Below are positions 35,203 through 44,273 of a stretch of DNA of 64,000 nucleotides, in pieces. How positions within the stretch are numbered: position 1 is the first letter of the stretch; every line of letters begins with the position of its first letter. The stretch is taken from contig NZ_LXKN01000018.1 in the NCBI RefSeq assembly GCF_001692325.1, positions 868,001-932,000 on the forward strand. The letters run 5' to 3'. The position numbers were made by a program, and so were the translations under genes. Below the pieces are notes generated by a model. That model was not told where the DNA came from and searched no databases. It was given only the letters and a program-made list of their open reading frames with translations. Source of the DNA: Rhizobium sp. AC27/96 (GTDB lineage Bacteria > Pseudomonadota > Alphaproteobacteria > Rhizobiales > Rhizobiaceae).

Positions 35203-36819
35203 GTGGCGAAGACATATGATTTCATCATCGCCGGCGGCGGTTCGGCTGCCTGCGTCGCGGCAATGCGGCTCGTGCGTGACTTCGGCTTTTCGGTGCTCAT
35301 CATCGAACGCGGCCCGCGCAACACCGCCAAGCTAATGGCCTTTCCCGCCGGCTACATGAAATATCTCGCCCGCGACGACTTCCTCGAAATGCATCACACG
35401 GTCGCCCAGCCACAGCTTGGTGGCCGCGGCCCGATTGTCCCAGTCGCCAAGGCGCTCGGCGGCGGCAGCGCCGTCAACGCCATGGTCTACATGCGCGGCC
35501 AGAAGGAGGATTATGATCACTGGGCCGCCCATCTGGGCAACGGCACCGAGTGGTCCTATGAGGACATGCTGCCGCATTTCAAAGGCATCGAGGGCAATAC
35601 CCGCTTCAACGACGACTATCACGGCATATCAGGCAATCTGCGCGTTTCAGAGCCGCGCCACACCTGCGATACGACACAGGATTTCCTGCTCGCAGCCCAG
35701 GGCCTCGGCCACGCCTACAATCCCGATTTCAACGGCATCAGGCAAAACGGTGTCGGCATCATGCAGCACACCTACGGATTATGGGGCGGCAAGACGGAGC
35801 GTTCCGACGCGAAGAAAGCCTTTCTCGATCCGCTTGCCGGCGATGAGCGCCTCGATATCATCACCGACGCCCGCATCGATCGCATCGTCATCGAAAGCGG
35901 CCGCGCAACCGGCGTCAGCTATGTGCAGAACGGGCAGACCCATACCGTCGGCGCCGCTCGCGAGGTTCTTGTTGCGGCAGGGACCTATAACAGCGCCAAG
36001 CTGATGATGCTCTCCGGCATCGGCCCGGCCGATCACCTCCGCGAGCACGGTATCGACGTCGTGCTTGATCTCCCCGGCGTCGGCACCAATCTGCAGGACC
36101 ATCACGAGGTTCCGGTCATCGCCACCACCAAGGGCAAGTCCGGTTACTTCGGTGAGGACAAGGGTTGGCCGATGCTGCGAAACGGCCTGCAATATCTACT
36201 CTTCAACTCCGGTCCAGTGACGACCACGGGCATCGAATCCTGCCTGTTCTACGATCCCGATGGCGGCGAGCGGCCGACGATCCAGCTTTACTGCGCGCCG
36301 ATCGTCTATCTCGACCGCGACGTCTCATCGGCAAAACCGACCCACGGCGTCACTTTCACCTCCTGCCTGCTACGGCCGAAGGCGCGCGGTAGCGTCAAGC
36401 TGCGCTCGGCAAACCCCGCAGACCAGCCCCTGGTCGACTGCAACTTCTTCGGCGATCCCGACGATCTGCGCCTGACGCTTGCCTCACTGAAAGTCGCCCG
36501 GCAGCTACTTGAAACCGAGCCGTTCAAATCAAAGATCGCGGATGAGATCCTGCCTGGTCGGGCGCTGCAGGACGAAGAGTCGTTGGCCAAATTCGCCGGC
36601 CAGACGGTCAAGACCAACTACCATCCCTCAGGCAGCCTGCGCATGGGGCCGGAGAGTGATCCGATGTCGGTGGTCGATGGCAGGCTGCGCGTGTGCGGCA
36701 TCGAGGGGCTGAGGGTCATCGATTGCTCGATCATACCCTTCATCCCCTCGGGCAATACCAATGCACCGGCAATGGCGATCGGCTCCAAGGCGGCGGAGAT
36801 GATCGCTCGGGATTATTGA
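35203..36819 (+). CDS. GMC-family FAD oxidoreductase (choline dehydrogenase-like)
   Basis: 538-aa glucose-methanol-choline oxidoreductase. It has the N-terminal FAD motif DFIIAGGGSAACVAAMRL, the second signature LGGGSAVNAMVYMRGQKEDYD, the ALIGN-type GTYNSAKLMMLSGIGPADHL and the C-terminal YHPSGSLRMG with NTNAPAMAIGSKAAEMI. It oxidises an alcohol or sugar hydroxyl; the substrate is unknown. The start chosen is GTG at 35203 (MAKTYDFIIAGGG), preceded by GAGAGG; the in-frame ATG further up would add a non-family extension. It is 136 bp after the ATPase gene on the same strand and may act on the sugar released by the GH127 enzyme. Confidence 0.88.
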   Translation: MAKTYDFIIAGGGSAACVAAMRLVRDFGFSVLIIERGPRNTAKLMAFPAGYMKYLARDDFLEMHHTVAQPQLGGRGPIVPVAKALGGGSAVNAMVYMRGQKEDYDHWAAHLGNGTEWSYEDMLPHFKGIEGNTRFNDDYHGISGNLRVSEPRHTCDTTQDFLLAAQGLGHAYNPDFNGIRQNGVGIMQHTYGLWGGKTERSDAKKAFLDPLAGDERLDIITDARIDRIVIESGRATGVSYVQNGQTHTVGAAREVLVAAGTYNSAKLMMLSGIGPADHLREHGIDVVLDLPGVGTNLQDHHEVPVIATTKGKSGYFGEDKGWPMLRNGLQYLLFNSGPVTTTGIESCLFYDPDGGERPTIQLYCAPIVYLDRDVSSAKPTHGVTFTSCLLRPKARGSVKLRSANPADQPLVDCNFFGDPDDLRLTLASLKVARQLLETEPFKSKIADEILPGRALQDEESLAKFAGQTVKTNYHPSGSLRMGPESDPMSVVDGRLRVCGIEGLRVIDCSIIPFIPSGNTNAPAMAIGSKAAEMIARDY

Positions 36820-36837
36820 CGCGCCAGGATTTCCAAG

Positions 36838-36861
36838 GCGGCCACTTGAGTCAGTGGCCGC
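36838..36861. terminator. Hairpin between convergent GMC and molybdoenzyme genes
   Basis: GCGGCCACT (36838-36846) and AGTGGCCGC (36853-36861) form a perfect 9-bp stem with a 6-nt loop between two convergent stops. There is no T-run, so its use as a bidirectional terminator is only probable. Confidence 0.45.
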
Positions 36862-36876
36862 AGCGTCTAGCGACGT

Positions 36877-39150
36877 TTACGCAGCCTTGCTGATGCGCAC
36901 CGGAATGGACTTATAGGAAGGCGTGCCGCTTTCCTTGTCCTGATAGTCGAGCGGGATCAGGCAGTTGGCTTCCGGATAGTAAGCGGCGACGGAGCCTTCG
37001 GAGATGTCATAGGAAATCGCCGTCAGCTGCAGCAACCGCTTGCCGCCGGAGGGGAGCGCCGTCTCGATCTCTACGAGATCGCCGTGCTCAAGCCCTTTCG
37101 CCGTGAGGTCCTTGTCGTTCATGAACAGTACATCTCGGCGGCCGAAGACACCGCGATAGCGGTCGTCGAGGCCGTAGATCGTCGTGTTGTACTGATCGTG
37201 GCTGCGGATGGTCGCGAGCTTGAGGATGCTGGCGTCGGAAAAGGAGATGTCCTCGTTGAGACCGGAGAAAAGCTTGAACTCGGCTTTGCCGGAGGGCGTC
37301 TTCCAGACGCGTTCGGTTGCCGCCAGCGGCAGGCGAAAGCCGCCTGGCACAGCGATGCGTTCGTTGTAGCGGGCAAAATCCGGGTAGACGATTTCGATCT
37401 TGTCGCGGATCAGAGCATAGTCGTTGATGAGCTCCATCCAAGCGACCCTGCTTTCCGGCAAGGTGGCATGCGCCATGGCGGCAACGATGGCCGGCTCGGA
37501 ACGCAGCTGGTCGGAGGCCGGTTTCAGCCTGCCTTGTGAGGCATGCACCATCGACATAGAGTCCTCGATCGTCACCGACTGCGGCCCTGTGGCCTGGACA
37601 TCCACTTCGGTGCGGCCAAGCACCGGCAGCAGGAAGGATTCCTTGCCGATCAGAAGATTGGAGCGATTGAGCTTGGTGTTCATGTGAACAGCGAGATCGA
37701 GCTTGCGCATACCTTCGGCACAGAGTTCGGGGTCAGGAAGCGCGATCGAAAAATTGCCGCCGAGGCTGAGCAATATCTTCGAACGCCCTTCCGCCATCGC
37801 CTGCATCGCTGCAACCGCGTCATGGCCATGATGAACCGGAGACTTGAAACCAAAGGCACGCTCGATGCCCTCGATCAGCGCCGCATTCGGCTTCTCGGTG
37901 ATCCCGACGGTACGATTGCCCTGAACGTTGGAGTGACCGCGCAGCGGGCAGATGCCGGCGCCGGGCTTGCCGAAATTGCCGCGCAGCAGCAGGAGATTGG
38001 CGATCTGCTGCACATTGGCCGTGCCCTTCGCATGCTGCGTGATGCCCATGCCATAGGCGACGATCGTGGCCTTCGATTTGGCATAGGCGGCGGCGACCCG
38101 CTCCAGATCGGCGCGGACAAGGCCTGAAACCCGCTCGATATCCGCCCATTCCGTCTGATTGAGATCAGCGACTAGCGCATCGAAGCCGCTGGTGTGCTCG
38201 GCGATGAACGCGTGATCCAGCACATCTTCCGAAGTCTCGGCAAGCGCCAGAACGCCCTTCATGATGCCCTTGAGCGCCGCCGCATCGCCGCCGATCTTCA
38301 CCTGATAATAGGAAGACGCGATCCGGGTCGATCCGAAGGTTCCCATTTCGATCGGGCTCTGCGGGTCGGCGAAGCGTTCGAGCGCGCGCTCCTTTAGCGG
38401 ATTGAACACGATGATCGGAACGCCGCGGCGCGAACACTCGTGCAGCGTGCCCATCATGCGCGGGTGATTGGTGCCGGGATTGTGCCCCATGGAAATGATC
38501 AGGTCGCACTCGTCAAAGTCATCGAGCGAGACCGTGCCCTTGCCGATGCCGATCGATTGCGGCAGGCCGACGCTGGTTGCCTCATGGCACATGTTCGAGC
38601 AATCGGGGAAATTGTTGGTGCCGTATTCGCGCGCAAAGATCTGGAAGAGGAAAGCCGCCTCGTTTGAGGCGCGGCCCGAGGTGTAGAACTCGACCATATC
38701 CGGATCGGGCATGCTGCGCATGACCTCGCCGATGCGGGCAAAAGCGTCTACCCAGGCAATCGGCTTATAGGTGTCGGTTGCGGGATCATAGACCATCGGA
38801 TGCGTCAGCCGACCGGAATTCTCCAGATCATAGTCGCTCCAGGTCAGCAGTTCGCTGACGGTATGTTCCGCGAAGAAATCCGGCGTCACGCGCTTGTTCG
38901 TCGCCTCCCAGGTGACGGCCTTGGCGCCATTTTCGCAGAACTGGAAGGTTGAGGTGTGTTCCTTGTCGGGCCAGGCGCAGCCGGGGCAGTCAAAGCCTGT
39001 GGGCTTGTTGGTACGCAGGAGCAGGCCGGGTGCCTCGGTGACATCCATCTGGTCGCGAACTGCTTTCGCAGTGGCTTTCAGCGCTCCCCAGCCGCCGGCC
39101 GGGCTATTGTAGGGACGGATACCAGGGACTTCGCGTTTCTGCGCCATCAT
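36877..39150 (-). CDS. FdhF/YdeP-family molybdopterin oxidoreductase
   Basis: 757-aa molybdopterin/bis-MGD oxidoreductase of the FdhF-like 'alpha subunit' YdeP group. The N-terminus keeps GFDCPGCAWPD, with only a CxxC where full formate dehydrogenases have a CxxCxxxC iron-sulfur motif. Other landmarks are YTSGRASNEAAFLFQIFAREYGTNNFPDCSNMCHEAT, ISMGHNPGTNHPRMM, AKGTANVQQIANLLLLRGNFGKPGAGICPLRGHSNVQGNRT and the C-terminal RSHDQYNTTIYGLDDRYRGV. AAGGAG precedes the double ATG at 39150/39147. The substrate is unknown; YdeP is linked to acid resistance in E. coli. The usual partner fdhD is not next to it. Confidence 0.9.
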   Translation of the reverse strand: MMAQKREVPGIRPYNSPAGGWGALKATAKAVRDQMDVTEAPGLLLRTNKPTGFDCPGCAWPDKEHTSTFQFCENGAKAVTWEATNKRVTPDFFAEHTVSELLTWSDYDLENSGRLTHPMVYDPATDTYKPIAWVDAFARIGEVMRSMPDPDMVEFYTSGRASNEAAFLFQIFAREYGTNNFPDCSNMCHEATSVGLPQSIGIGKGTVSLDDFDECDLIISMGHNPGTNHPRMMGTLHECSRRGVPIIVFNPLKERALERFADPQSPIEMGTFGSTRIASSYYQVKIGGDAAALKGIMKGVLALAETSEDVLDHAFIAEHTSGFDALVADLNQTEWADIERVSGLVRADLERVAAAYAKSKATIVAYGMGITQHAKGTANVQQIANLLLLRGNFGKPGAGICPLRGHSNVQGNRTVGITEKPNAALIEGIERAFGFKSPVHHGHDAVAAMQAMAEGRSKILLSLGGNFSIALPDPELCAEGMRKLDLAVHMNTKLNRSNLLIGKESFLLPVLGRTEVDVQATGPQSVTIEDSMSMVHASQGRLKPASDQLRSEPAIVAAMAHATLPESRVAWMELINDYALIRDKIEIVYPDFARYNERIAVPGGFRLPLAATERVWKTPSGKAEFKLFSGLNEDISFSDASILKLATIRSHDQYNTTIYGLDDRYRGVFGRRDVLFMNDKDLTAKGLEHGDLVEIETALPSGGKRLLQLTAISYDISEGSVAAYYPEANCLIPLDYQDKESGTPSYKSIPVRISKAA

Positions 39151-39304
39151 ACGCTCCTTTGACTGACCCAACGGCTTCCTCCCAAAGGCCGGTCTTTAAC
39201 GAATAAGCGTGCGGCAAGAGGGAGTAAAGCACTACCAATAGGCACTTGACAAAACAATCGATACGCGCCGGTGTCCAAGGACATGGATATTGGGATATTC
39301 AAGC

Positions 39305-40258
39305 TCAATTCTTGAAGACGAGGCAGCTGCCGCCCTGCTGCCGAACCTGGGTGCAAACGGCATCCGCCTCCGCCCGCGTTTGACGTCCGATGCGGGCCGC
39401 ATAGCGAATGCGCCGGCCGAAATCGGCATTGCGCTGCCGCACGATCAATGGCTTTTCGGCGTTCAGGGGAGAAGGCAACTTCTGCACGTTCATTGCAAAG
39501 AGGCGACGAGCGGCATCGACCTGGAAATGCTCAGCCAATTGGACACCCCAGGGCGCCCATGGCCGCTCCTGTTCGAAGGGAACTTGCTTCAACCGCCGAC
39601 TTCCAGCGAGTGCCACGCAGGACTGAATAAAGGGCTTGCCCTTGTCCAGTGCCGGCGCGGCGACATCGGGCGGCCCATCCCGCCACTCTTCGACCGAGTG
39701 CGCGGTTATTGCGCTCACATAGCTGCGCGTCTCATAGGGAAGATCACCGGAGTTGAGGAAGTTCGCAAGGCCAGCCTCGCCGGCATTATAGGCAGCAGCG
39801 GCCAGCCCGAGATTACCGAAGCGGTTGCGCAGCTCATCAAGATAAGCAGCCGCCTTGCCAAGCGCCTCCAGCGCATCATAGCTGTCGCGGACGCCACGAA
39901 GCTTTGCCGTTCCCGGCATGAACTGCGCAATACCGCGTGCGCCTTTGGGGCTGATGGCATCCGAGCGAAAGGTGCTCTCACGCCAGACCAGTCGGGCCAG
40001 ATAATCAGGCGGCAGGTGATTGATACTGGCGAAATAGTCGATGGCGGCGCAGAGATCGCGATTGTAGCTCTCTTTGCGGAGGCAAAGCCTCTCGCCGGTC
40101 TCTGTGATCATCGGGCCGGAGACGCAGGTAGGCGGCGGTGCAACGCTCCATTCCGGCTGCGCGCCGGCAGGGCGAAAGGCTGAAATAGTCGCGACGCACA
40201 AAATGGCGAAGGCGACCACACCGCCGACAAAGCCTGCTCGCTGCTGCCTGCCTGCCAT
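39305..40258 (-). CDS. Lytic transglycosylase, SLT family
   Basis: 317-aa peptidoglycan lytic transglycosylase. It has an N-terminal membrane/signal segment (about residues 9-28, GFVGGVVAFAILCVATISAF) and an SLT domain (about 65-190). The catalytic Glu94 is in YLARLVWRESTFRSD, followed by AISPKGARGIAQFMPGTA and GNLGLAAAAYNAGEAGLANFL. It cleaves glycan strands with formation of 1,6-anhydro-MurNAc ends, which is the substrate of AnmK encoded 106 bp upstream on the same strand. It may therefore be the last gene of the recycling operon or a neighbour with its own promoter. Confidence 0.9.
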   Translation of the reverse strand: MAGRQQRAGFVGGVVAFAILCVATISAFRPAGAQPEWSVAPPPTCVSGPMITETGERLCLRKESYNRDLCAAIDYFASINHLPPDYLARLVWRESTFRSDAISPKGARGIAQFMPGTAKLRGVRDSYDALEALGKAAAYLDELRNRFGNLGLAAAAYNAGEAGLANFLNSGDLPYETRSYVSAITAHSVEEWRDGPPDVAAPALDKGKPFIQSCVALAGSRRLKQVPFEQERPWAPWGVQLAEHFQVDAARRLFAMNVQKLPSPLNAEKPLIVRQRNADFGRRIRYAARIGRQTRAEADAVCTQVRQQGGSCLVFKN

Positions 40259-40364
40259 CCGTGCGATACCCGTCCAAGCCAGTTCGATCGCAAAATTGCG
40301 ATCTCTTCATAGCATCGATGGACTGTGGCGAAAACCTTTGACGGCGCGATGATGCCGCCGGCAG

Positions 40365-41480
40365 CTATTCAACCAGACGCCCACCACGCATCGGCTCGGG
40401 CGCTCCCGTCGTGCCAGGGAAGCTGATCGGCAAGCCGCGCAGCACGCGAACCGCCAGAAATGCGAAGCATTCCGCTTCGACGGCATCGCCGCGCCACCCC
40501 AAGTCCTCGGCAAAGATCGGCTCGACGCCGGCGCGGCTTTGCAGCATGGACATGATCGTCGGGTTGTGACGCCCGCCGCCGCTGACGACAACCTTCTTCG
40601 GCCGGCGCGGCAACAGATCGAGCGCCTTGCCGACGGCGCCGGCAGTAAAGGCAGACAGCGTTGCTGCACCATCTTCGGGACTCAGACCATCTGCCATCGA
40701 GGCACCGAAATCGAAGCGGTCCAGCGACTTTGGATAGGGTGCGCTCAGATAGCGATGCTGCAGCAGCTTTTCGAGTCTGACCTCATCAACCGTGCCGGCC
40801 CGCCCGAGCGCGCCGTCGCGGTCCATTTCGCCAAGACCATGTGATTTGATGAAATCATTGAGCGGGGCATTGGCCGGACCGGTGTCGAAGGCGATGAAAT
40901 TGCCCTCTCCGTCCCACCAGGTGATATTGGCGACGCCGCCGAGATTGAGGATTGCGGTCTCGCCGGCCGCACCCGCGCCGCGCAGCAAGGCAGTGTGATA
41001 GACCGCTGCGAGCGGCGCACCCTGGCCGCCAGCGCGCATGTCGGCCGAGCGGAAATCATAGGCAACCTTGGTGCCGAGGATGGAGCGCATCAGCTCGCCA
41101 TCGCCAAGCTGGCGCGTCTGCCCCAGCCGATCCTTCTGCGGCGCACGATGCAGCACGGTCTGGCCGTGAAAGCCGACGATGCCGATGTCGGCCATGGTCA
41201 TGCCCTGACTCTCGACCAGCAGCCTGACAGCCTCCGACTGTGCTCGCGTCAGGGCCTCCTCAGCTTCCTTGAAGATTGCCGGCTCGGGGCCATCAAAATT
41301 CCAGACCCGCGCCTGTCGCAGCGTTTCTTCCAGAAGCGCCCGGATCCAATCGGGATAAGGAGCGAGAACATAGGGGCCGAATTCTTCGATCCGCTCGCCA
41401 TCCGTCTTCAGCATGGCAACATCGATATTGCCGTCGAGGACGGTTCCGGTCATCAGACCGACTGCCCAGATTGGTTCCAT
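40365..41480 (-). CDS. anmK: Anhydro-N-acetylmuramic acid kinase AnmK
   Basis: 371-aa cytosolic kinase that opens and phosphorylates 1,6-anhydro-MurNAc to MurNAc-6-P in cell-wall recycling. Recognised from GLMTGTVLDGNIDVAML, IVGFHGQTVLHRAP, LGDGELM, LNLGGVANITWW, AFDTGPANAPLNDFI and VVVSGGGRHNPTIM. AGGAG lies about 7 nt before the ATG at 41480, and an in-frame extension upstream (to 41690) overlaps the hydrolase gene and is not used. Its product feeds MurQ, encoded in the same leftward gene run. Confidence 0.95.
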   Translation of the reverse strand: MEPIWAVGLMTGTVLDGNIDVAMLKTDGERIEEFGPYVLAPYPDWIRALLEETLRQARVWNFDGPEPAIFKEAEEALTRAQSEAVRLLVESQGMTMADIGIVGFHGQTVLHRAPQKDRLGQTRQLGDGELMRSILGTKVAYDFRSADMRAGGQGAPLAAVYHTALLRGAGAAGETAILNLGGVANITWWDGEGNFIAFDTGPANAPLNDFIKSHGLGEMDRDGALGRAGTVDEVRLEKLLQHRYLSAPYPKSLDRFDFGASMADGLSPEDGAATLSAFTAGAVGKALDLLPRRPKKVVVSGGGRHNPTIMSMLQSRAGVEPIFAEDLGWRGDAVEAECFAFLAVRVLRGLPISFPGTTGAPEPMRGGRLVE

Positions 41481-41490
41481 GGTCAGGCTC

Positions 41491-42510
41491 CTATGCTGCG
41501 TTGACGAGATCGCCGACCGTTTGTCGAAGCGCGAGAATGCCGCTGTCGAAATGGCGTGTCGGATGAATGCGGTTGGTGAGCAAGGTCCAGGCCCTGCCCT
41601 TGGCGAAATCGATCCACAGGCCGGTGCCCGTGAACCCGGTATGACCGATCGTCTCCGGCGAGCACAGGGCGCCACCGGACCAGCCGTCATGGGGCCGCTC
41701 CCAGCCGTGCGTACGCGTGGCCGAAAGCGGTGTCCGCATAAGCGCGATCAAATTGGCGGAAGCGCCACTGCCATTGAGCAAGCCCTTGGCAAAACCGAGA
41801 ACAGACGCCGCCGTTCCGAAAAGCCCGGCATGGCCCGCACCCTGAAGAGCGGAGCAATTGTCATCATGAACTTCACCCGACAGGATGCGATGGCGCCAGG
41901 TGCAGTCTTCCGTCGCGGCTGCCTCATCAGGCGCGGCGGAAAAGGCGAAGCCCTGCCCCGGGTCCATGGCGCGGATCGTCTGGCCGGTCAGGCGCTCCAG
42001 CGCAAAGCCCAGCAGAATGAAGTTGATGTCGGAATAAACGGGCGGTCCTGCTCGCCATTCGCGCTGCAGGATGAAAGCGCGCAAAAGCTCCGGGTCACGG
42101 CCATAGGTGTAGATGGGCTCCACTGCCGGAAAAGGCGTCTGATGACCCAGGCACTGACGGAACGTCACCTTTCGCTCCCAGGCCTCGGCGCTGTACTGGC
42201 GCAGATCCGGCAGCAGTGTGATCAGCGGCGCATCGAGATCGATGGTGCCAGCCTCCGCCAGCGCCAAGATGCGCGGCGTCGTGAAAATGACCTTGGTGAG
42301 CGAGGCAAGATCGAACCATGTGTCTGCCAGCATCGGCCTGACACTCGGAATCTTCTGCGCCGAACCGATCGCACGCACCAGCTGATTGCCGTCGATATCG
42401 ACCATGCCAAGCACGCCGCCTGGAATGCGTGCGGACCTTACAGCCTCTTCAAGCGGCGCAAAGGCCCTGTCGAAACGCTCTTCAAACTGCATGCTCCCCC
42501 CAGATGCCAT
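41491..42510 (-). CDS. Beta-lactamase-fold serine hydrolase (possible muropeptide amidase/peptidase)
   Basis: 339-aa class C beta-lactamase-type hydrolase. The catalytic SxxK motif is SLTK at residues 70-73 (TWFDLASLTKVIF). A YSD triad corresponding to YxN is at about 159-161 (GPPVYSDINFILLGFALE), and HTGFTGTG near residue 300 is the third motif. There is no signal peptide, so it acts in the cytosol. It lies between the importer ATPase gene (23-nt gap) and anmK (10-nt gap). In Bacillus subtilis a protein of this fold, AmiE, is an N-acetylmuramoyl-L-alanine amidase in the murQ-murR operon. By analogy this enzyme may strip peptides from imported muropeptides; that is inference. Confidence 0.82.
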   Translation of the reverse strand: MASGGSMQFEERFDRAFAPLEEAVRSARIPGGVLGMVDIDGNQLVRAIGSAQKIPSVRPMLADTWFDLASLTKVIFTTPRILALAEAGTIDLDAPLITLLPDLRQYSAEAWERKVTFRQCLGHQTPFPAVEPIYTYGRDPELLRAFILQREWRAGPPVYSDINFILLGFALERLTGQTIRAMDPGQGFAFSAAPDEAAATEDCTWRHRILSGEVHDDNCSALQGAGHAGLFGTAASVLGFAKGLLNGSGASANLIALMRTPLSATRTHGWERPHDGWSGGALCSPETIGHTGFTGTGLWIDFAKGRAWTLLTNRIHPTRHFDSGILALRQTVGDLVNAA

Positions 42511-42533
42511 GCTTGCCTCTCCACGCCCTTGCT

Positions 42534-44273
42534 TCAGGCTTCCGCCAGAGCGATGTGATCCGGCGCGAACCGGCGCCATTCAGGCGCGGCAGGCTCGAAA
42601 CCGAGCGGACGCACCAGCGACGGCACCTGCCGCGTATCGAGTGTGAAATGTTCCTTTCGCCGCGCGACTGTCGGCACCGCCGAGATCAACCGCCTGGTAT
42701 AGGAATGCTTCGGCTGCGACAAGATCGAGGCTGCGTCGCCGATCTCGACGATCTGCCCGGCATAGAGCACGGCGATGCGGTGGGCGATCCGCTCCACAAC
42801 AGCCATGTCATGCGAGATGAACAGGTAGGCAAGGCCATATTCCCGCTGAAGCTCGATCAGAAGGTTCAGAACCTGCGCCTGAACGGAGACATCGAGTGCG
42901 GAAACCGCCTCGTCCAGCACCAGCACGGACGGGTTCAGCATCAGGGCGCGGGCGATGCACAGCCTCTGGCGCTGGCCGCCCGAAAACTCATGCGGATAGC
43001 GCTCAAGGACGTTTTCCGGCAATCCGACGCGCTTCAGCAGCATGGCCATCCGCTCGCGTGTCTCGGCCGAGACGCGACCGCCGGCCGCGATCACCGGTTC
43101 GGCAAGAATGCTGTCCACCCGCAGCCGCGGATTGAGCGAGGCGTAGGGGTTCTGGAAGACCATCTGCACCGCGCTGGTGCGATCGGCAGCCTTGCCACCA
43201 CTGGTCGTGAACGTGCCGCGTGTCGATTTGACCAGCCCGAGGATCGCCCGTGCGGTCGTGGATTTGCCCGAGCCGCTCTCGCCGACGATCGCCAGCGTCT
43301 CGCCCGGCATTAGATCGAAGCCGACCCCTTCGACGGCGTGGACGGCGCCTGTCGTGCGGCAGAAGAAGCTGCCCGACACCGCAAAACGGACGGTCAAGCC
43401 ATCCACTTTCAGCGCCGGTTTGGCCTGTGATTCATCGCGCTGGAAATCCGTGCGCGCGGCACTCCCGGCTGCGAAATGCGGAACGGAATGCAGCAGATGC
43501 TGCGTATAGGGATGGGTGGGGTTGTCGAGGATCTGGTTGAGTTCGCCCTGCTCGACCGCCTCCCCGGCCTGCATCACCATCACCTTATCGGCGATGCCGG
43601 CGACAAGGCCGATATCGTGGGTGATGAAGATCATCGACATGCCGGTCTCGCGTTTCAGCTCGGCGAGCAACGCCATGATCTGCGCCTGCACGGTGACATC
43701 GAGCGCCGTTGTCGGCTCATCGGCGATCAGCAGGCGTGGATTGCAGGCAAGCGCCGTCGCGATCATCACCCGTTGCAGCATGCCGCCGGAAAGCTGGTTC
43801 GGGCAATAGGTCAGCCGTCGCGCCGCATCGGGAATGCGTACGCGATCGAGCGCATCCTTGGCGGCGGCCTTTGCCTGACTCCCGGTCAAGCCGCGATGCA
43901 GTCGGAAGGATTCCTCGATCTGCGTGCCGATGGTCAGTACCGGATTGAGCGAGGTCATCGGCTCCTGGAAGATCATGCCGATCTCGCCGCCGCGGATCTT
44001 CGTCAACTGAGCTTCGCTGGCTTCGGTCAGGTCGAGGATGCTGTTGTCGGCACGCTTCAAGCGGATCGAGCCGCCGACGATACGGCCGCCGCCGAAATCG
44101 ACGAGGCGATTGATGGAGAGCGCCGTGACGGATTTGCCCGAACCGCTTTCACCGACGATTGCCAGCGTCTCGCCGGCTTCGACATCGAAACTGACACCGC
44201 GAACGATGGGATTGGCCTCTGGATTGCGTCCGAAACCGACGCGAAGATCAGAGACCGACAGCAGAGGGCTCAT
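42534..44273 (-). CDS. Fused double ATP-binding protein of a peptide-type ABC importer (DppD-DppF/YejF-like)
   Basis: 579-aa ATPase with two complete nucleotide-binding domains. Each has Walker A GESGSGKS (near residues 40 and 330). The signatures are LSGGMLQRVMIATAL (first) and FSGGQRQRLCIARAL (second), with Walker B LLIADEPTTALD and VLVLDEAVSALD. HPYTQHLL and HSYTRRLI are the oligopeptide-transporter C-terminal marks. The start at 44273 overlaps the permease gene by 4 nt; the much longer open frame up to 45155 runs antisense-like over the permease in another frame and is discarded. A single fused subunit serves both ATPase sites, as in YejF. Confidence 0.95.
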   Translation of the reverse strand: MSPLLSVSDLRVGFGRNPEANPIVRGVSFDVEAGETLAIVGESGSGKSVTALSINRLVDFGGGRIVGGSIRLKRADNSILDLTEASEAQLTKIRGGEIGMIFQEPMTSLNPVLTIGTQIEESFRLHRGLTGSQAKAAAKDALDRVRIPDAARRLTYCPNQLSGGMLQRVMIATALACNPRLLIADEPTTALDVTVQAQIMALLAELKRETGMSMIFITHDIGLVAGIADKVMVMQAGEAVEQGELNQILDNPTHPYTQHLLHSVPHFAAGSAARTDFQRDESQAKPALKVDGLTVRFAVSGSFFCRTTGAVHAVEGVGFDLMPGETLAIVGESGSGKSTTARAILGLVKSTRGTFTTSGGKAADRTSAVQMVFQNPYASLNPRLRVDSILAEPVIAAGGRVSAETRERMAMLLKRVGLPENVLERYPHEFSGGQRQRLCIARALMLNPSVLVLDEAVSALDVSVQAQVLNLLIELQREYGLAYLFISHDMAVVERIAHRIAVLYAGQIVEIGDAASILSQPKHSYTRRLISAVPTVARRKEHFTLDTRQVPSLVRPLGFEPAAPEWRRFAPDHIALAEA

